From Labia minor (lineage: Eukaryota; Arthropoda; Insecta; Dermaptera; Spongiphoridae): a stretch of DNA of 64,000 nt. Positions 1 to 9,700 of this stretch are shown one piece after another. Numbering within the stretch: position 1 is the stretch's first letter; each line of letters starts with the position of its first letter. Made by a program: the position numbers and the translations under genes. Below the pieces are notes generated by a model. That model did no database searches and was not told the origin of the DNA. It saw only the letters and a program-made list of their open reading frames with translations. The stretch lies in assembly GCA_963082975.1 (NCBI GenBank), contig OY720347.1, forward strand, positions 15,296,225-15,360,224, written 5' to 3'.

Positions 1-96
1 TATAATTTATTTTGAATCTTAACTCCCTTCCATTCGACTATATCTGACTTATACCAATGTCTATTTATTTTTCTACAAAGCTAATTTGATTTAAAA
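1..96. other. AT-rich flank, nothing identified
   Basis: Low-complexity AT-rich sequence at the left edge of the window. I see no coding frame, repeat end or RNA gene here. Confidence 0.5.
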
Positions 97-153
97 AATA
101 AGCTGGAGTGTCTCCACTCGACTATCTCGCAATTTGAATTGGATTGAATAACA
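97..153 (+). repeat. Family A element, left-end fragment
   Basis: This holds only the left end of the A family: AATAAGCTGGAG, then the short hairpin GGAGTGTCTCC and the subterminal motif CTATCTCGC, and then similarity stops. A second copy of the same left end starts about 200 bases downstream at 299. It is therefore either a truncated copy or a tandem duplication of the end. Confidence 0.8.
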
Positions 154-298
154 AGGACTGGGTCTTCATGACTGTTGATTTTGGAAAGAAAAATAAATAT
201 CATCCAATATATATGGAAAATAATATATAGATATTATTTTCAGACATATTTAGCAAATCAAAATTTCCGTTACTTTTTGAACACATCTTATCTAGATA

Positions 299-856
299 AA
301 TAAGCTGGAGTGTCTCCACTCGACTATCTCGCAATTTGAATTGGATTAAATAACATATATTATATTTAAATTAAATTTAATTAATTAAATTATAAATTAA
401 AATCAATAAATATTATTTATTAAAACAGCGCATGTTTGGCTCTTTGCACGTGCTGGCGCGTGATTGGAAGTCAACATGTTAAAAAATTAATTCCGGTACT
501 TTCAGCGGTTCAATCAAGCTGAAATTCTATATATAGCAGTTTTATACAATTTTTTATCAAATCAAATCAATATCTTTATTTTTACGGTCACTTTAGATGA
601 AAAAAAATCAAAACGTGGTAGGTAATGACCCACTTCCGGTTGATCTACATTTCTCAAAAGTTGATAGAAAATTACAAATTTTGAATAGTGTCCGTATACC
701 AGATTACATGATTTTAGCTCAAACCGTTTCTGCGTGATCTTGTCTACATACACACATACACAAAATGACTCAGTTACCTTCAAAACGTATAAAAACATCA
801 CAATCTCGACATCGAAAATTTTCGTGATCGCAATACTATCATTGGTGAATTAAAAG
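299..856 (+). repeat. Family A element, near full length
   Basis: A non-coding repeat of about 560 bases. It begins AATAAGCTGGAG and has the CTATCTCGC subterminal motif, an AT-rich block, a GCGCATGTTTGGCTCTTTG block, and a CTTCCGGTT...AAAAGTTGAT module. These are followed by a short CA-rich stretch and a tail ending CGCAATACTATC. The matching right-end motif GCGAGATAG is decayed in this copy. The frame at 562-801 on the minus strand lies wholly inside the repeat and is not a gene. Other copies are at 17131, 23731, 31366, 36880, 40731, 42476 and 47456. Confidence 0.85.
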
Positions 857-2168
857 ATATTCTCCTTAATAATTATATTTTCAATTTTTTATATATTTTC
901 GAAAATAAATAAAATAACACTTAAAACCATTCTACCTGATATTAAAAATTTAATAAACTAAATTATTTAATATAATATTTTAGAAATGTTTTTTTTTAGC
1001 ATGTCTTTATTGGAGGGAGACGAAGATTATAGACATGCATGTGATGGGGGTGTAATTTAATGTAGTAGAGAGGATTTGGCAGACTGTCAAAATCATAGGG
1101 AACAAAAGGAATGATTGTAAAAAGTGAGAGTAATTATGAAGAGCACGAGCCCGAATTGGATGTGCAAGATTGTTCGTTTGCTGAATTGAACGTTGAGAAC
1201 AACGACATGACAAATTTGAGACACCCGGTGACAGCCAAGCAAGGCGAAGTGCCGTGGATTAATTCCACTTCTAGATTGGGTTTTGTGAAAGGAAAAGTTG
1301 GCAAAATACTCCTTCATTCATTTAAATAACAAATGAATAGAAAACAACAACGCGATCGATAAATTTATAATTACATCATATTAAGAAAAGAATAATAAAA
1401 AAAATAAATATAATAAATTTATCATTTATTTGGGGAATACTGAAGAATTTACTTTTTTTTATTTTATACTCTTTTAATTATTCAAATATCACAATTATAA
1501 AATAAAAATTTAAAAATAATAACATTAATTATATCAATATTCTTATGTAATTATCATGTAATATACAATATTCGTTTAAAATGACTTTCTAATATGTAAT
1601 TAATTAATGACGAAAAAATATAATTTTCTTAAATTAATTCAAAATAAATATTTTTTAAGAAAATATATTAAATATTAGCTAAAATAAAATTGAATAAAGA
1701 ATTTGTATTATCTAAAGGATGCTTGTAAAAAAAAGTTTAAATGTTTATCTTTAGTTATAAAAAGTGCATCAAATGGTTTCTGCCTATCTGAAAATATACG
1801 CTTTGCATTTCAACTCAAATCCAGGGGCTGTAGTGTATCTATCTCCTCTTACCCTAAACTAATCTCTTCCATTGGGAATTGGAACATGACTAGAATTGAT
1901 GAGAGGAGCAGGTCACTATAAATTGTTTAAATACAGAGACTGACAGGTCACTCACGGACTATTAGTTGTGCTTATTTCCACTTTTCGTTAAAAACAATTG
2001 ATAGAAAAAAAATAATCTTTAAAATTTTTCATTCATTGATGTATTTATTCTTATTATATTAGAAAAAATTGAAATAAATAAATAAATATATTATATATCT
2101 GATTTGGATAATTGTTTATATGATTTTTAAAGGATTATTACAATAGATATTTTTATTAAATACTAGTG
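857..2168. other. AT-rich DNA with two GC-elevated islands
   Basis: Mostly AT-rich sequence. A more balanced island at 1010-1330 is open in one plus frame (72 codons from 1111) and one minus frame (74 codons from 1317). Neither product resembles a family I know. A weaker island lies at 1735-1925. Both could be conserved non-coding DNA or diverged exons. Neither shows a convincing pair of splice borders. Confidence 0.4.
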
Positions 2169-2570
2169 TAAGGGTGCGTTCACAAAGAAAGCTTGTTACA
2201 AGCGCTTGTTGACAAGCGCTTGCAAGCATGTTCGTGAAGTTAGCACCGCCATTTTATAATTCCAGAAAAAAGGCAATTGTGCTAGGTTGTGCTAAGTTTG
2301 TGCTACGTTGTGCCGCAAACGCCAGTCACCCATCTCAAAAAACAAACCGGAAAATCAAAAAAAGCCGGTTTTTTTGCTGGCACCGCCATTTTGTTTTTCC
2401 AAAAAAACAAAAATTGTGCTGGATACTATCTTGGCTACTAAACATTGTGCCGCAAACAGAACAACTCTGGCTCTTTCCGTTTAGGAGAAAAAAAATATCC
2501 AAATTTAATATTATAAGACATAGTATTAAACCTCTTATAATTTTTTCAGAGAGAGAGATAAACAAATTAT

Positions 2571-3670
2571 GCGAGTTGTGCTAAGTTGTGCTGGTTGAAT
2601 ACAACAAAGTATCATTCATTAATAAAATAAATGTTGCATAGCTTGCGAAAAAAATGGCAAAAAGTAAGATAGCAAAAACTGAAAATTTACATTTTTGAAT
2701 TTTCGAAAGTTGTGCTGAATTGTGCTAGTCGAGTACAACAACTTTCCCTAATGGCACAATTTCGTCAGATCAAAACTGTCCATGGTACAGCCCAAAATAG
2801 ATTTTGGATTGCCCGCTAATCATTATTTCGATCTTTAATTGCATTTTAATCTCGAACGAATACAGAAATCGAAATTCTGCGAGTTGTGCTAAGTTGTGCT
2901 GGTTGAATACAACAAAGTATCATTCATTAATAAAATAAAAATTGCGTAGCTTGCCAAAAAAATGGCAAAAAGTCACGTAGCAAAAAATGAAATTTTACAT
3001 TTTTGAATTTTTGAAAGTTGTGCTGAATTGTGCTAGTCGAGTACAACAACTTTCCCTAATGACACAATTTCGTCAGATCAAAACTGTCCATGGTACAGCC
3101 CAAAATAGATTTTGGTTTGCCCCGTAATCATTATTTCGATCTTTAATTGCATTTTAATCTCGAAAGAATACAGAAATCGAAATTCTGCGAGTTGTGCTGA
3201 GTTGTGCCGACCGAGTACTAAAAGGAACTGCTGATAGTTGTATCGAAAAGTGCGTAGCTTGCCAAAAAAATGGCAAAAAGTAAGATAGCAAAAAATGAAA
3301 TTTTACATTTTTGAATTTTCGAAAGTTGTGCTGAATTGTGCTAGTCGAGCACAACAACTTTCCCTAATGGCACAATTTCGTCAGATCAAAACTGTCCATG
3401 GTACAGTCCAAAATAGATTTTGGTTTGCTCGCTAATCATTATTTCGATCTTTAATTTCATTTTAATCTCGAACCGTTACAGAAATATAAATTCTGCGAGT
3501 TGTGCTAAGTTGTTCCGACGGAGTACTATAAGGAACTGTTCATAGTTGTATCGAAAAGTGCGTAACTTGCCAAAAAAATGGCAAAAAGTAATGTAGGAAA
3601 AACTGAAATTTTCATTTTTGAATTTTCGAAAGTTGTGCCGAGTTGTGCTAGTCAAGCACAACACTTTCCC
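2571..3670 (+). repeat. 308-bp tandem array, left arm
   Basis: Three full units and a partial fourth begin near 2572, 2880, 3188 and 3495, giving a period of about 308 bases. Each unit opens GCGAGTTGTGCTAAGTTGTG and contains an AATGGCAAAAAG block and the phrase CTGTCCATGGTACAG. Two unit subtypes differ after the opening (GGTTGAATACAAC versus GACCGAGTACTA). Short open frames in the array, such as those at 3154 and 3476, simply repeat with the units. Confidence 0.85.
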
Positions 3671-3723
3671 AAACTGTAATTTTTGGGTAATTATAAAATG
3701 GCGGTGCTAGCTTCACGCACATG

Positions 3724-4116
3724 ATAGGCCCATAAACACTCTCCATTAACCATTCATATATATATAAATTTTTTGTTTATATTTTATAAATATAAAGTAT
3801 ACTTGCGTAAAAACTCAATAAAATAATAATAATGTCAGAAGTATTACATTTAGATTCTAAAACTATTTCAATAGAATATTATTAGTTTTTTGTCGATTAG
3901 TATAGTGGTGATTAAATGATCTTTCGAACCACTTTATTATATGGAAATTCGTCATCTTAAATTCCAATAAACTATTAGTTATTGTATTCCTGAGTTGTTG
4001 GCTTGGAACCCAAATTCAATCATAATTGATTAAAATAATAATACATAAAATCATTCATATTTTTTTGTTTTAAAAATATTTAATTTATATAATTATATTA
4101 TATAGTTCGCGAGATG
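3724..4116. other. Spacer of the palindrome, with a tRNA-like fragment
   Basis: The unique AT-rich centre of the inverted repeat. Around 3893-3912 it reads GATTAGTATAGTGGT, which resembles the D-arm/A-box of a tRNA-Asp or tRNA-Glu gene. The rest does not fold as a tRNA, and a clear B-box is not seen. It could be a decayed tRNA pseudogene or the head of a tRNA-derived SINE. Confidence 0.3.
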
Positions 4117-5313
4117 CATGCAATTAAGGATCGAAATAATGATTAGCGAGCAAACCTAAAGCTATTTTGGGCTGTACCATGGACAGTTTTGATCTGACGA
4201 AATTGTGTCATTAGGGAAAGTTGTTGTACTCGACTAGCACAATTCAGCACAACTTTCGAAAATTCAAAAATGTAAAATTTCATTTTTTGCTACGTGACTT
4301 TTTGCCATTTTTTTGGCAAGCTACGCAATTTTTATTTTATTAATGAATGATACTTTGTTGTATTCAACCAGCACAACTTAGCACAACTCGCAGAATTTCG
4401 ATTTCTGTATTCGTTCGAGATTAAAATGCAATTAAAGATCGAAATAATGATTAGCGGGCAATCCAAAATCTATTTTGGGCTGTACCATGGACAGTTTTGA
4501 TCTGACGAAATTGTGCCATTAGGGAAAGTTGTTGTACTCGACTAGCACAATTCAGCACAACTTTCGAAAATTCAAAAATGTAAAATTTCACTTTTTGCTA
4601 CGTGACTTTTTGCCATTTTTTTGGCAAGCTACGCAATTTTTATTTTATTAATGAATGATACTTTGTTGTATTCAACCAGCACAACTTAGCACAACTCGCA
4701 GAATTTCGATTTCTGTATTCGTTCGAGATTAAAATGCAATTAAAGATCGAAATAATGATTAGCGGAGAAGCCAAAATCTATTTTGGGCTGTACCATGGAC
4801 AGTTTTGATCTGACGAAATTGTGCCATTAGGGAAAGTTGTTGTGCTCGACTAGCACAATTCAGCACAACTTTCAAAAATTCAAAAATGTAAAATTTCATT
4901 TTTTGCTACGTGACTTTTTGCCATTTTTTTGGCAAGCTACGCACTTTTCGATACAACTATCAGCAGTTCCTTTTAGTACTCGGTCGGCACAACTCAGCAA
5001 AATTCGCAGAATTTGAATTTCTCTAACAGTTCGAGATTAAAATGCAATTAAAGATCGAAATAATGATTAGCGGGCAATCCAAAATCTATTTTGGGCTGTA
5101 CCATGGACAGTTTTGATCTGACGAAATTGTGCCATTAGGGAAAGTTGTTGTACTCGACTAGCACAATTCAGCACAACTTTCGAAAATTCAAAAATGTAAA
5201 TTTTCAGTTTTTGCTATCTTACTTTTTGCCATTTTTTTCGCAAGCTATGCAACATTTATTTTATTAATGAATGATACTTTGTTGTATTCAACCAGCACAA
5301 CTTAGCACAACTC
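4117..5313 (-). repeat. 308-bp tandem array, right arm (inverted)
   Basis: The same 308-bp units as the left array, read on the minus strand, with junctions near 5313, 5004, 4697 and 4388. The order of the two subtypes differs from the left arm: the GACCGAGTACTA type is second from outside here but third on the left. The arms have therefore been shuffled or unequally exchanged since the inversion. Confidence 0.8.
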
Positions 5314-5840
5314 GCATAATTTGTTTATCTCTCTCTCTGAAAAAATTATAAGAGGTTTAATACTATGTCTTATAATATTAAATTTGGATATTTTTTTTCT
5401 CCTAAACGGAAAGAGCCAGAGTTGTTCTGTTTGCGGCACAATGTTTAGTAGCCAAGATAGTATCCAGCACAATTTTTGTTTTTTTGGAAAAACAAAATGG
5501 CGGTGCCAGCAAAAAAACCGGCTTTTTTTGATTTTCCGGTTTGTTTTTTGAGATGGGTGTCTGGCGTTTGCGGCACAACGTAGCACAAACTTAGCACAAC
5601 CTAGCACAATTGCCTTTTTTCTGGAATTATAAAATGGCGGTGCTAACTTCACGCACATCTTGCAAGCTCCAACCGGCGCGAGAAAAGTCTACCTTGTATC
5701 AAACGTGTGCGTTCACAGACAAAGCTTGTCCCGACTTGCAAGCGCTTGCTACAAGTTCTGACAAGCACGCAAGAACGTTTTCTACTTGTTTTCCGGCTCT
5801 TGTTGACCGAACCAGTCCAGTCAGTGGGACAACCGTGCAG

Positions 5841-5973
5841 ATGGATGTTGACGAACTGATTTCTCAAGTTTTTAGAAGAGGGGCTATTTGGGACAAACTC
5901 CTCAAACTACATGCAAATAGACTTCACGTGGATAAGTTGTGGAAGGAGATAGCATTAGAAATGAAAACTGACG
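5841..5973 (+). pseudogene. MADF-like DNA-binding exon of the Harbinger element
   Basis: An ATG at 5841 opens about 44 codons, reading MDVDELISQVFRRG, then IWDKLLKLHANR, then LWKEIALEM. This pattern (a helix with L-I, then I-W-D, then L-W-K-E-I-A) is typical of the N-terminal half of MADF/Myb-SANT-like domains, which bind DNA and form the second protein of many Harbinger transposons. The frame runs into ACG/GTAAGAAG, a good 5' splice site at 5974, so this is probably a first exon. I could not identify the second exon before the right terminus. A longer frame starting at 5610 extends upstream into the inverted repeat and is probably spurious. It is likely a broken gene, since the element has been internally deleted. 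Confidence 0.6.
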
Positions 5974-6020
5974 GTAAGAAGAATATTTTACTATCAATTA
6001 TTATTAGGTACTCAGAATGA

Positions 6021-6527
6021 TTAGAAGATGCATTGACTTTATATTTAAAGTTAAGTACAGTAGAATTTTTAATGGATAAATAAACCACGTAGATTCAAAT
6101 TTAGGGTGTAATTAAACATAACGTTTCGTCTGTACTATGGACAGACATCATCCGTTGTACAAGAAAGAGTTAACATTTAAGAATAACATAAAATAAATTG
6201 TATGAAATGTGAAATAGTGCATAAGGTTAACTTGTTGTGCAATAATTATTCTAAATATTTCATACTAAATTTTTCTAAATTTAAATTAAGCTCGTACACG
6301 GTTTTATTTTATGTTATATTTTATATTTTTAATCTTTTTGTCCAACTGATGTTATATGTTACAGTACAGACAAAACATTTAGTTTGATTAATCCTAAATT
6401 TGAATCTACATAGTCTATTTATCCATGAATTCTACTTCAATGACCAACAACCATGAAATCCCTAAATTGTTTAGTGCCTTAATTGTTTTAGTGTACAGCA
6501 ACGATAGAACTGACGTTACGTGACCTA
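6021..6527. other. AT-rich interior of the Harbinger element
   Basis: Lies between the MADF-like exon and the transposase-like fragment. It is AT-rich, contains an inverted phrase around the word CATAGTCTATTTATCC, and shows no further recognisable domain. The missing transposase core would be expected in this interval, so I take it as the internal deletion site. Confidence 0.4.
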
Positions 6528-6689
6528 CTAATAGAAAACCCCTATGTATTTTTTCAGCTTAGGCTTACTCTGTATCACACAACATTTATATTTAATTAAT
6601 TTAATTGCATGAACACCGACTTTCCTTCTTCGAATTTTTAATTCGATATTTTCAAGCAAAAATAACTCTTCATCACTTGAGGAAGACAT
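6528..6689 (-). pseudogene. Harbinger transposase N-terminus, truncated
   Basis: On the minus strand an ATG at 6689 opens 53 codons beginning MSSSSDEELFLLENIE and continuing IRRRKVGVHAI before a stop at 6528. A serine/acidic start, then leucines, then an arginine run leading into a V-H-x-I motif is the usual opening of Harbinger transposases. The rest of the protein, including the DDE nuclease, is missing. Its position near the right TIR and its orientation opposite to the MADF-like exon fit the two-gene layout of the superfamily. It is short and AT-biased, so I am moderately sure. Confidence 0.5.
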
Positions 6690-6924
6690 TGTCTCAACGA
6701 GAGCTCAGAAAAGACTAAAGCTTTCTTTGCAAGCGTTTGTTGTGTACACACAACAAAATTTTCAAGCGCTTGGAGCCAGCGCTGAAAACAAGTTACTTGA
6801 AACCAGCTTTCTTTGTGAACGCACCCTAAGTGGTTTTACAATTAATTCTAAGGCAGATTTTAGTGTTTCTTTTTTGATACAGTCCTTTCCGGGTGATTTA
6901 TTCGGTTTTAGATTCCTAATTATT

Positions 6925-7790
6925 AGGGTCATTTTCCCGGATTATTTTCGATCCCTGGAACCGGGAAATTATAAAAAAAAATACTAAATTTGAGGAGGAA
7001 ATTGTAAAAGTTTTGCGAAAAAGTTAAATAAATGTTGTTTTTGCAAAAAAATAAAATAAATTTAATTCAAAAATGAAAAAAATACAGTAAGATACAATAT
7101 ATAATCAACAAAATATAATATAAACATAATTACTTTCTTTTACTTGTTTAGAAAATAACATTTTAGAAACGAGAGGCAATCAAGGGAAATGATGCCTAAA
7201 ACTGAGATCCTTCATATTAGAGGAGTAACGATTAGTTATTCCTTTTTATTTTTTTTTTTTCTTTCTTTGTGTTTTTTTTTTTTCATTTTTTTGTATTTTG
7301 TTTTTCTTATTTTGGTTTTTCTTTACTGTATTTATCTAAAAAGATGGAAAACTGATACTCTGAGTCTGTGATTATTTGTGCCCTCAATTAAAGACATTTA
7401 TGATCATTAGAGAGAGTTATTTATTATGTAAATATGTAAATATGTTTTGCTTTTTTTTGTTTGCTTTTTGGAAGTAAAATACTCTGGCAACTGCCATCTG
7501 CCAGGGTTGAGTAAAAAACTCTAAAAATAGAAAAATTATAAAGAAAAATTAAAGAGAGTGAAAGAGAGAAAGAAAAGGGAAAAAAAATTATAACAAAAGA
7601 CAAATGTATGTATTTACACTTGTATTTTATATTTATTACGACTACATATTTCAGTTAACAAACAAAGATTTCGGTATCGGCATCATAATGAAAAATAATT
7701 TGTTTTTTTTCCGTGAAATGTTTCGTTTTTTCCCGGTTAACAGGAAATAAAAATTAAAGAATTTTCCCGGGAATTCCCGGGAATAACCCT
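6925..7790. mobile_element. hAT-like non-autonomous element
   Basis: The left end reads AGGGTCATTTTCCCGG and the right end, inverted, reads AGGGTTATTCCCGGG, each followed by more CCGGGAA motifs. The flanks CTAATTATT (6916-6924) and CTACTTATT (7791-7799) agree at 8 of 9 bases, which fits the 8-bp duplication of hAT elements. CCCGGGAATTCCCGGG-type termini are common in hAT transposons. The interior is T-rich and has no transposase. The 60-codon frame at 7189 is poly-T driven. Confidence 0.65.
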
Positions 7791-7959
7791 CTACTTATTA
7801 TATTCGATATTTCTGATTCTATAATTTCCGTTATGCTATTTTTAATATGTATTGGTAGATCGCTTTGTATGTTAATATTGTTACATGTATATACATTTTT
7901 ATAATATTCTGTGATAGTTTTTAAAATTTCATTGAATAATAATATTTAATAATATAATA

Positions 7960-9240
7960 AAATCCAAAATAATACCATCTCTCAATGGAAAGAATCTAAT
8001 ATTATTAAAAAGGTGACAAAGACGATAGAAATAATTATTGACCGATTACATTATCATCAAATATAGGAAAAATTTTCAGAAAATCTTAGAAAATCGTTTA
8101 AAACCTAAAGTGAATTTTAGTCAACCGATTAAACAAGCAGGATTTAAATCTGCTTGTGACCACTTACAAGTAATAAATCAATTAATAGTAAAAAACTTGT
8201 GGATATCAAATAAATATATTTCTTACGTTCCTGGATTACAGAAAGCCATTTGACACCATAGAACATAACCACATCTTTAGATCGATGCTCTCTCAGGGAA
8301 TAGACCCAAATTACATCAATTTAATACAAGAAATATCTACAAATTCAAAATCCGAAATATGTATTGACGAAAATGGCCCCTTTTTCCAATTAATTGAGGA
8401 GTTAATCAGGAAGATCCCCTGTCACCAACACTTTTCAACTGCGCATTAGAAGAAATGTTCAAGAAATTAAACTGGACAAAAAAAGGGAATAAAAATAAAT
8501 GGAAAATACTTAAATAACCTAAGATTTGCTGACGATCTTGTTTTAATAGAAACGTCAAGATCTCAATTAGAAGATATGATTAAAGAAATCAACAAAAAGG
8601 CAAACCATTAGGAGTAGAAATAAATTATAAAAAAATCAACTTTTATCTCAAATCTCCTTCAGCCTGATATTAAATTAAATTATAATAAGATAGAATACAC
8701 ACCAGAAATAATTTATTTAGGACAAGTAATTAGCTTCAAAGATAAAATTAACAAAGAAATTACAAGAAGAATAAACCTGACCTGGAGCAAATTTACATTC
8801 AAAAATTAAAATATTTAAAACATGCATAAACCCTGTTCTGATATATTGAGCTCAGACATGGCCAATTACAGAAAAAATAATAAATAGTTTGGAAAAGAGC
8901 TATGTTAAGGAGCATCCTTAATGTTAAAAGGATAATTAGAATTAAAAGTGATTATTTATATGAAAAAACAAGTAAAAAGTATAATAATCATTATTAGAAA
9001 ACTGAAATGGGATTGGGCAGGCCACCTGGTCAGAGCAAAGGACCAAAGATGGACCAAGATAATATCTGAATAGTGGCCGGTGGAGGGGAAGAGAAAAAGG
9101 GGAAGGCAAATTATGAGATGGGATAATGACTTCAGGAAGATGAGGGGAAGAAGAGATTCCCGCGAAAGAAAAATGTAGAAAAAAATGTGAGAGGCATAGG
9201 CCCAAAAAGGGTCTAGTTCATCCAAAAAATAAAAATTAGT
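7960..9240 (+). pseudogene. RTE-type LINE remnant, reverse transcriptase to C-terminus
   Basis: Reading through stops and frameshifts, the plus strand gives successive reverse-transcriptase blocks. They are NYRPITLSS (8033, after a small lesion), FRKILENRLKP (8070), QPIKQAGFKSA (8120), and a D-x-x-K-x-F-D-like block near 8240. NQEDPLSP follows near 8410, and the catalytic RFADDLVLIE is at 8523. The end (about 8990-9180) keeps the W-G-A/W-A-G-H and R-G-R-Q-I-M-R-W-D-N-D-F pattern found at the C-terminus of RTE/BovB-like ORF2 proteins. The 5' part with the endonuclease is missing. Long interrupted homology with no intact frame makes it dead. The minus-strand frames at 8942-9225 are shadows. Confidence 0.8.
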
Positions 9241-9268
9241 AACTAAAGAACTAAAGATTGTACTAATG

Positions 9269-9700
9269 CAGTGATGGCGAACCTTTTTGAGAAGTGGGTC
9301 GTATTTTGATCATTATTTTTTTAGATCTAGCTCGTGGGTTACGAATTATTTAATTGAAAAAAGAATAAAGAAAATCTCTCACATACAATATATATTTTGT
9401 GTAAATATTTATAAATAATTAATAGGTATATCAGTGTTTCTCAACCTTTTAAGTATTCACGGCCCAATTTTCAATCATAATTTTCATCGCGCCCTTTTAA
9501 ATAATTGGCACACTTAGCCATACTAAAATGTTTCAGAGCATCGCAAAATCACCATATTGAAAAAAAAAATCGAAAATGTTTAAAATTTTGGCCACAAAAT
9601 GATCTTACCTTTTTTGAGTATTTATTCTCTTTTTTGATAAAAAAAAAATTTATAAAAATCAAAGTGTGGGTCAGTGTCTGACCCACGTTCGCCATTACTG
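9269..9700. mobile_element. hAT-like MITE with a nested hAT fragment
   Basis: Termini CAGTGATGGCGAAC at 9269 and GTTCGCCATTACTG ending 9700 are inverted repeats of the hAT type. The flanking octamers TACTAATG and TACTATTC agree at 6 of 8 positions. Inside, from 9431, a second hAT-like start CAGTGTTTCTCAACC begins. It runs into a module with AAAAAAGGTAAGAT (inverted) that is also present at 45661 and 59412. This suggests one hAT MITE inside another. Confidence 0.6.

Larger units (their letters stand above)
2219..5668. repeat. Giant inverted repeat inside the Harbinger element
   Basis: The left arm (about 2219-3670) and right arm (about 4117-5668) are near-identical in inverted orientation around a spacer of about 400 bases. 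The match is close enough that a 118-codon frame in the left arm (2228-2584, plus) recurs in the right arm (5302-5658, minus) with only two residue differences. That frame looks like a shadow rather than a gene. The outer boundary reads CTTGCAAG followed by a CGTGAAGTTAGCACCGCC motif. The left arm also carries this terminus in inverted form at its inner end (3690-3723), so 2228-3723 may itself be a TIR-bounded element. Confidence 0.85.
2172..6826. mobile_element. Harbinger-type DNA transposon, non-autonomous composite
   Basis: The element starts GGGTGCGTTCACAAAGAAAG at 2172 and ends with its inverted counterpart at 6826. It is flanked on both sides by TAA (2169-2171 and 6827-6829). PIF/Harbinger elements make 3-bp TWA duplications and carry two genes: a transposase and a Myb/SANT- or MADF-like DNA-binding protein. 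Both are visible here as remnants, a MADF-like exon at 5841-5973 on plus and a transposase-like N-terminus at 6528-6689 on minus. The DDE catalytic core is absent. The left part is a large inverted repeat (2219-5668) that looks inserted near the left end, because a second copy of the subterminal sequence (GTGCGTTCACAGACAAAGC, about 5706) follows it. CAAGCGCTTG decamers recur near both ends. Confidence 0.8.

Noticed and set aside
2228..2584. A 118-codon frame repeated almost identically at 5302-5658
   Set aside because: Both lie in the arms of the inverted repeat, so the duplication explains the conservation. The residues are lysine/arginine/phenylalanine-rich with no domain, and the same region is also open on the opposite strand.
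2571..3670. Regular repeats that might suggest a CRISPR-like array
   Set aside because: The units are 308 bases and repeated end to end with no spacers, in a eukaryotic, transposon-rich setting. It is a tandem satellite.
8942..9225. Two overlapping minus frames of 87-89 codons
   Set aside because: Both are antisense to the C-terminal part of the RTE-type LINE at 7960-9240.
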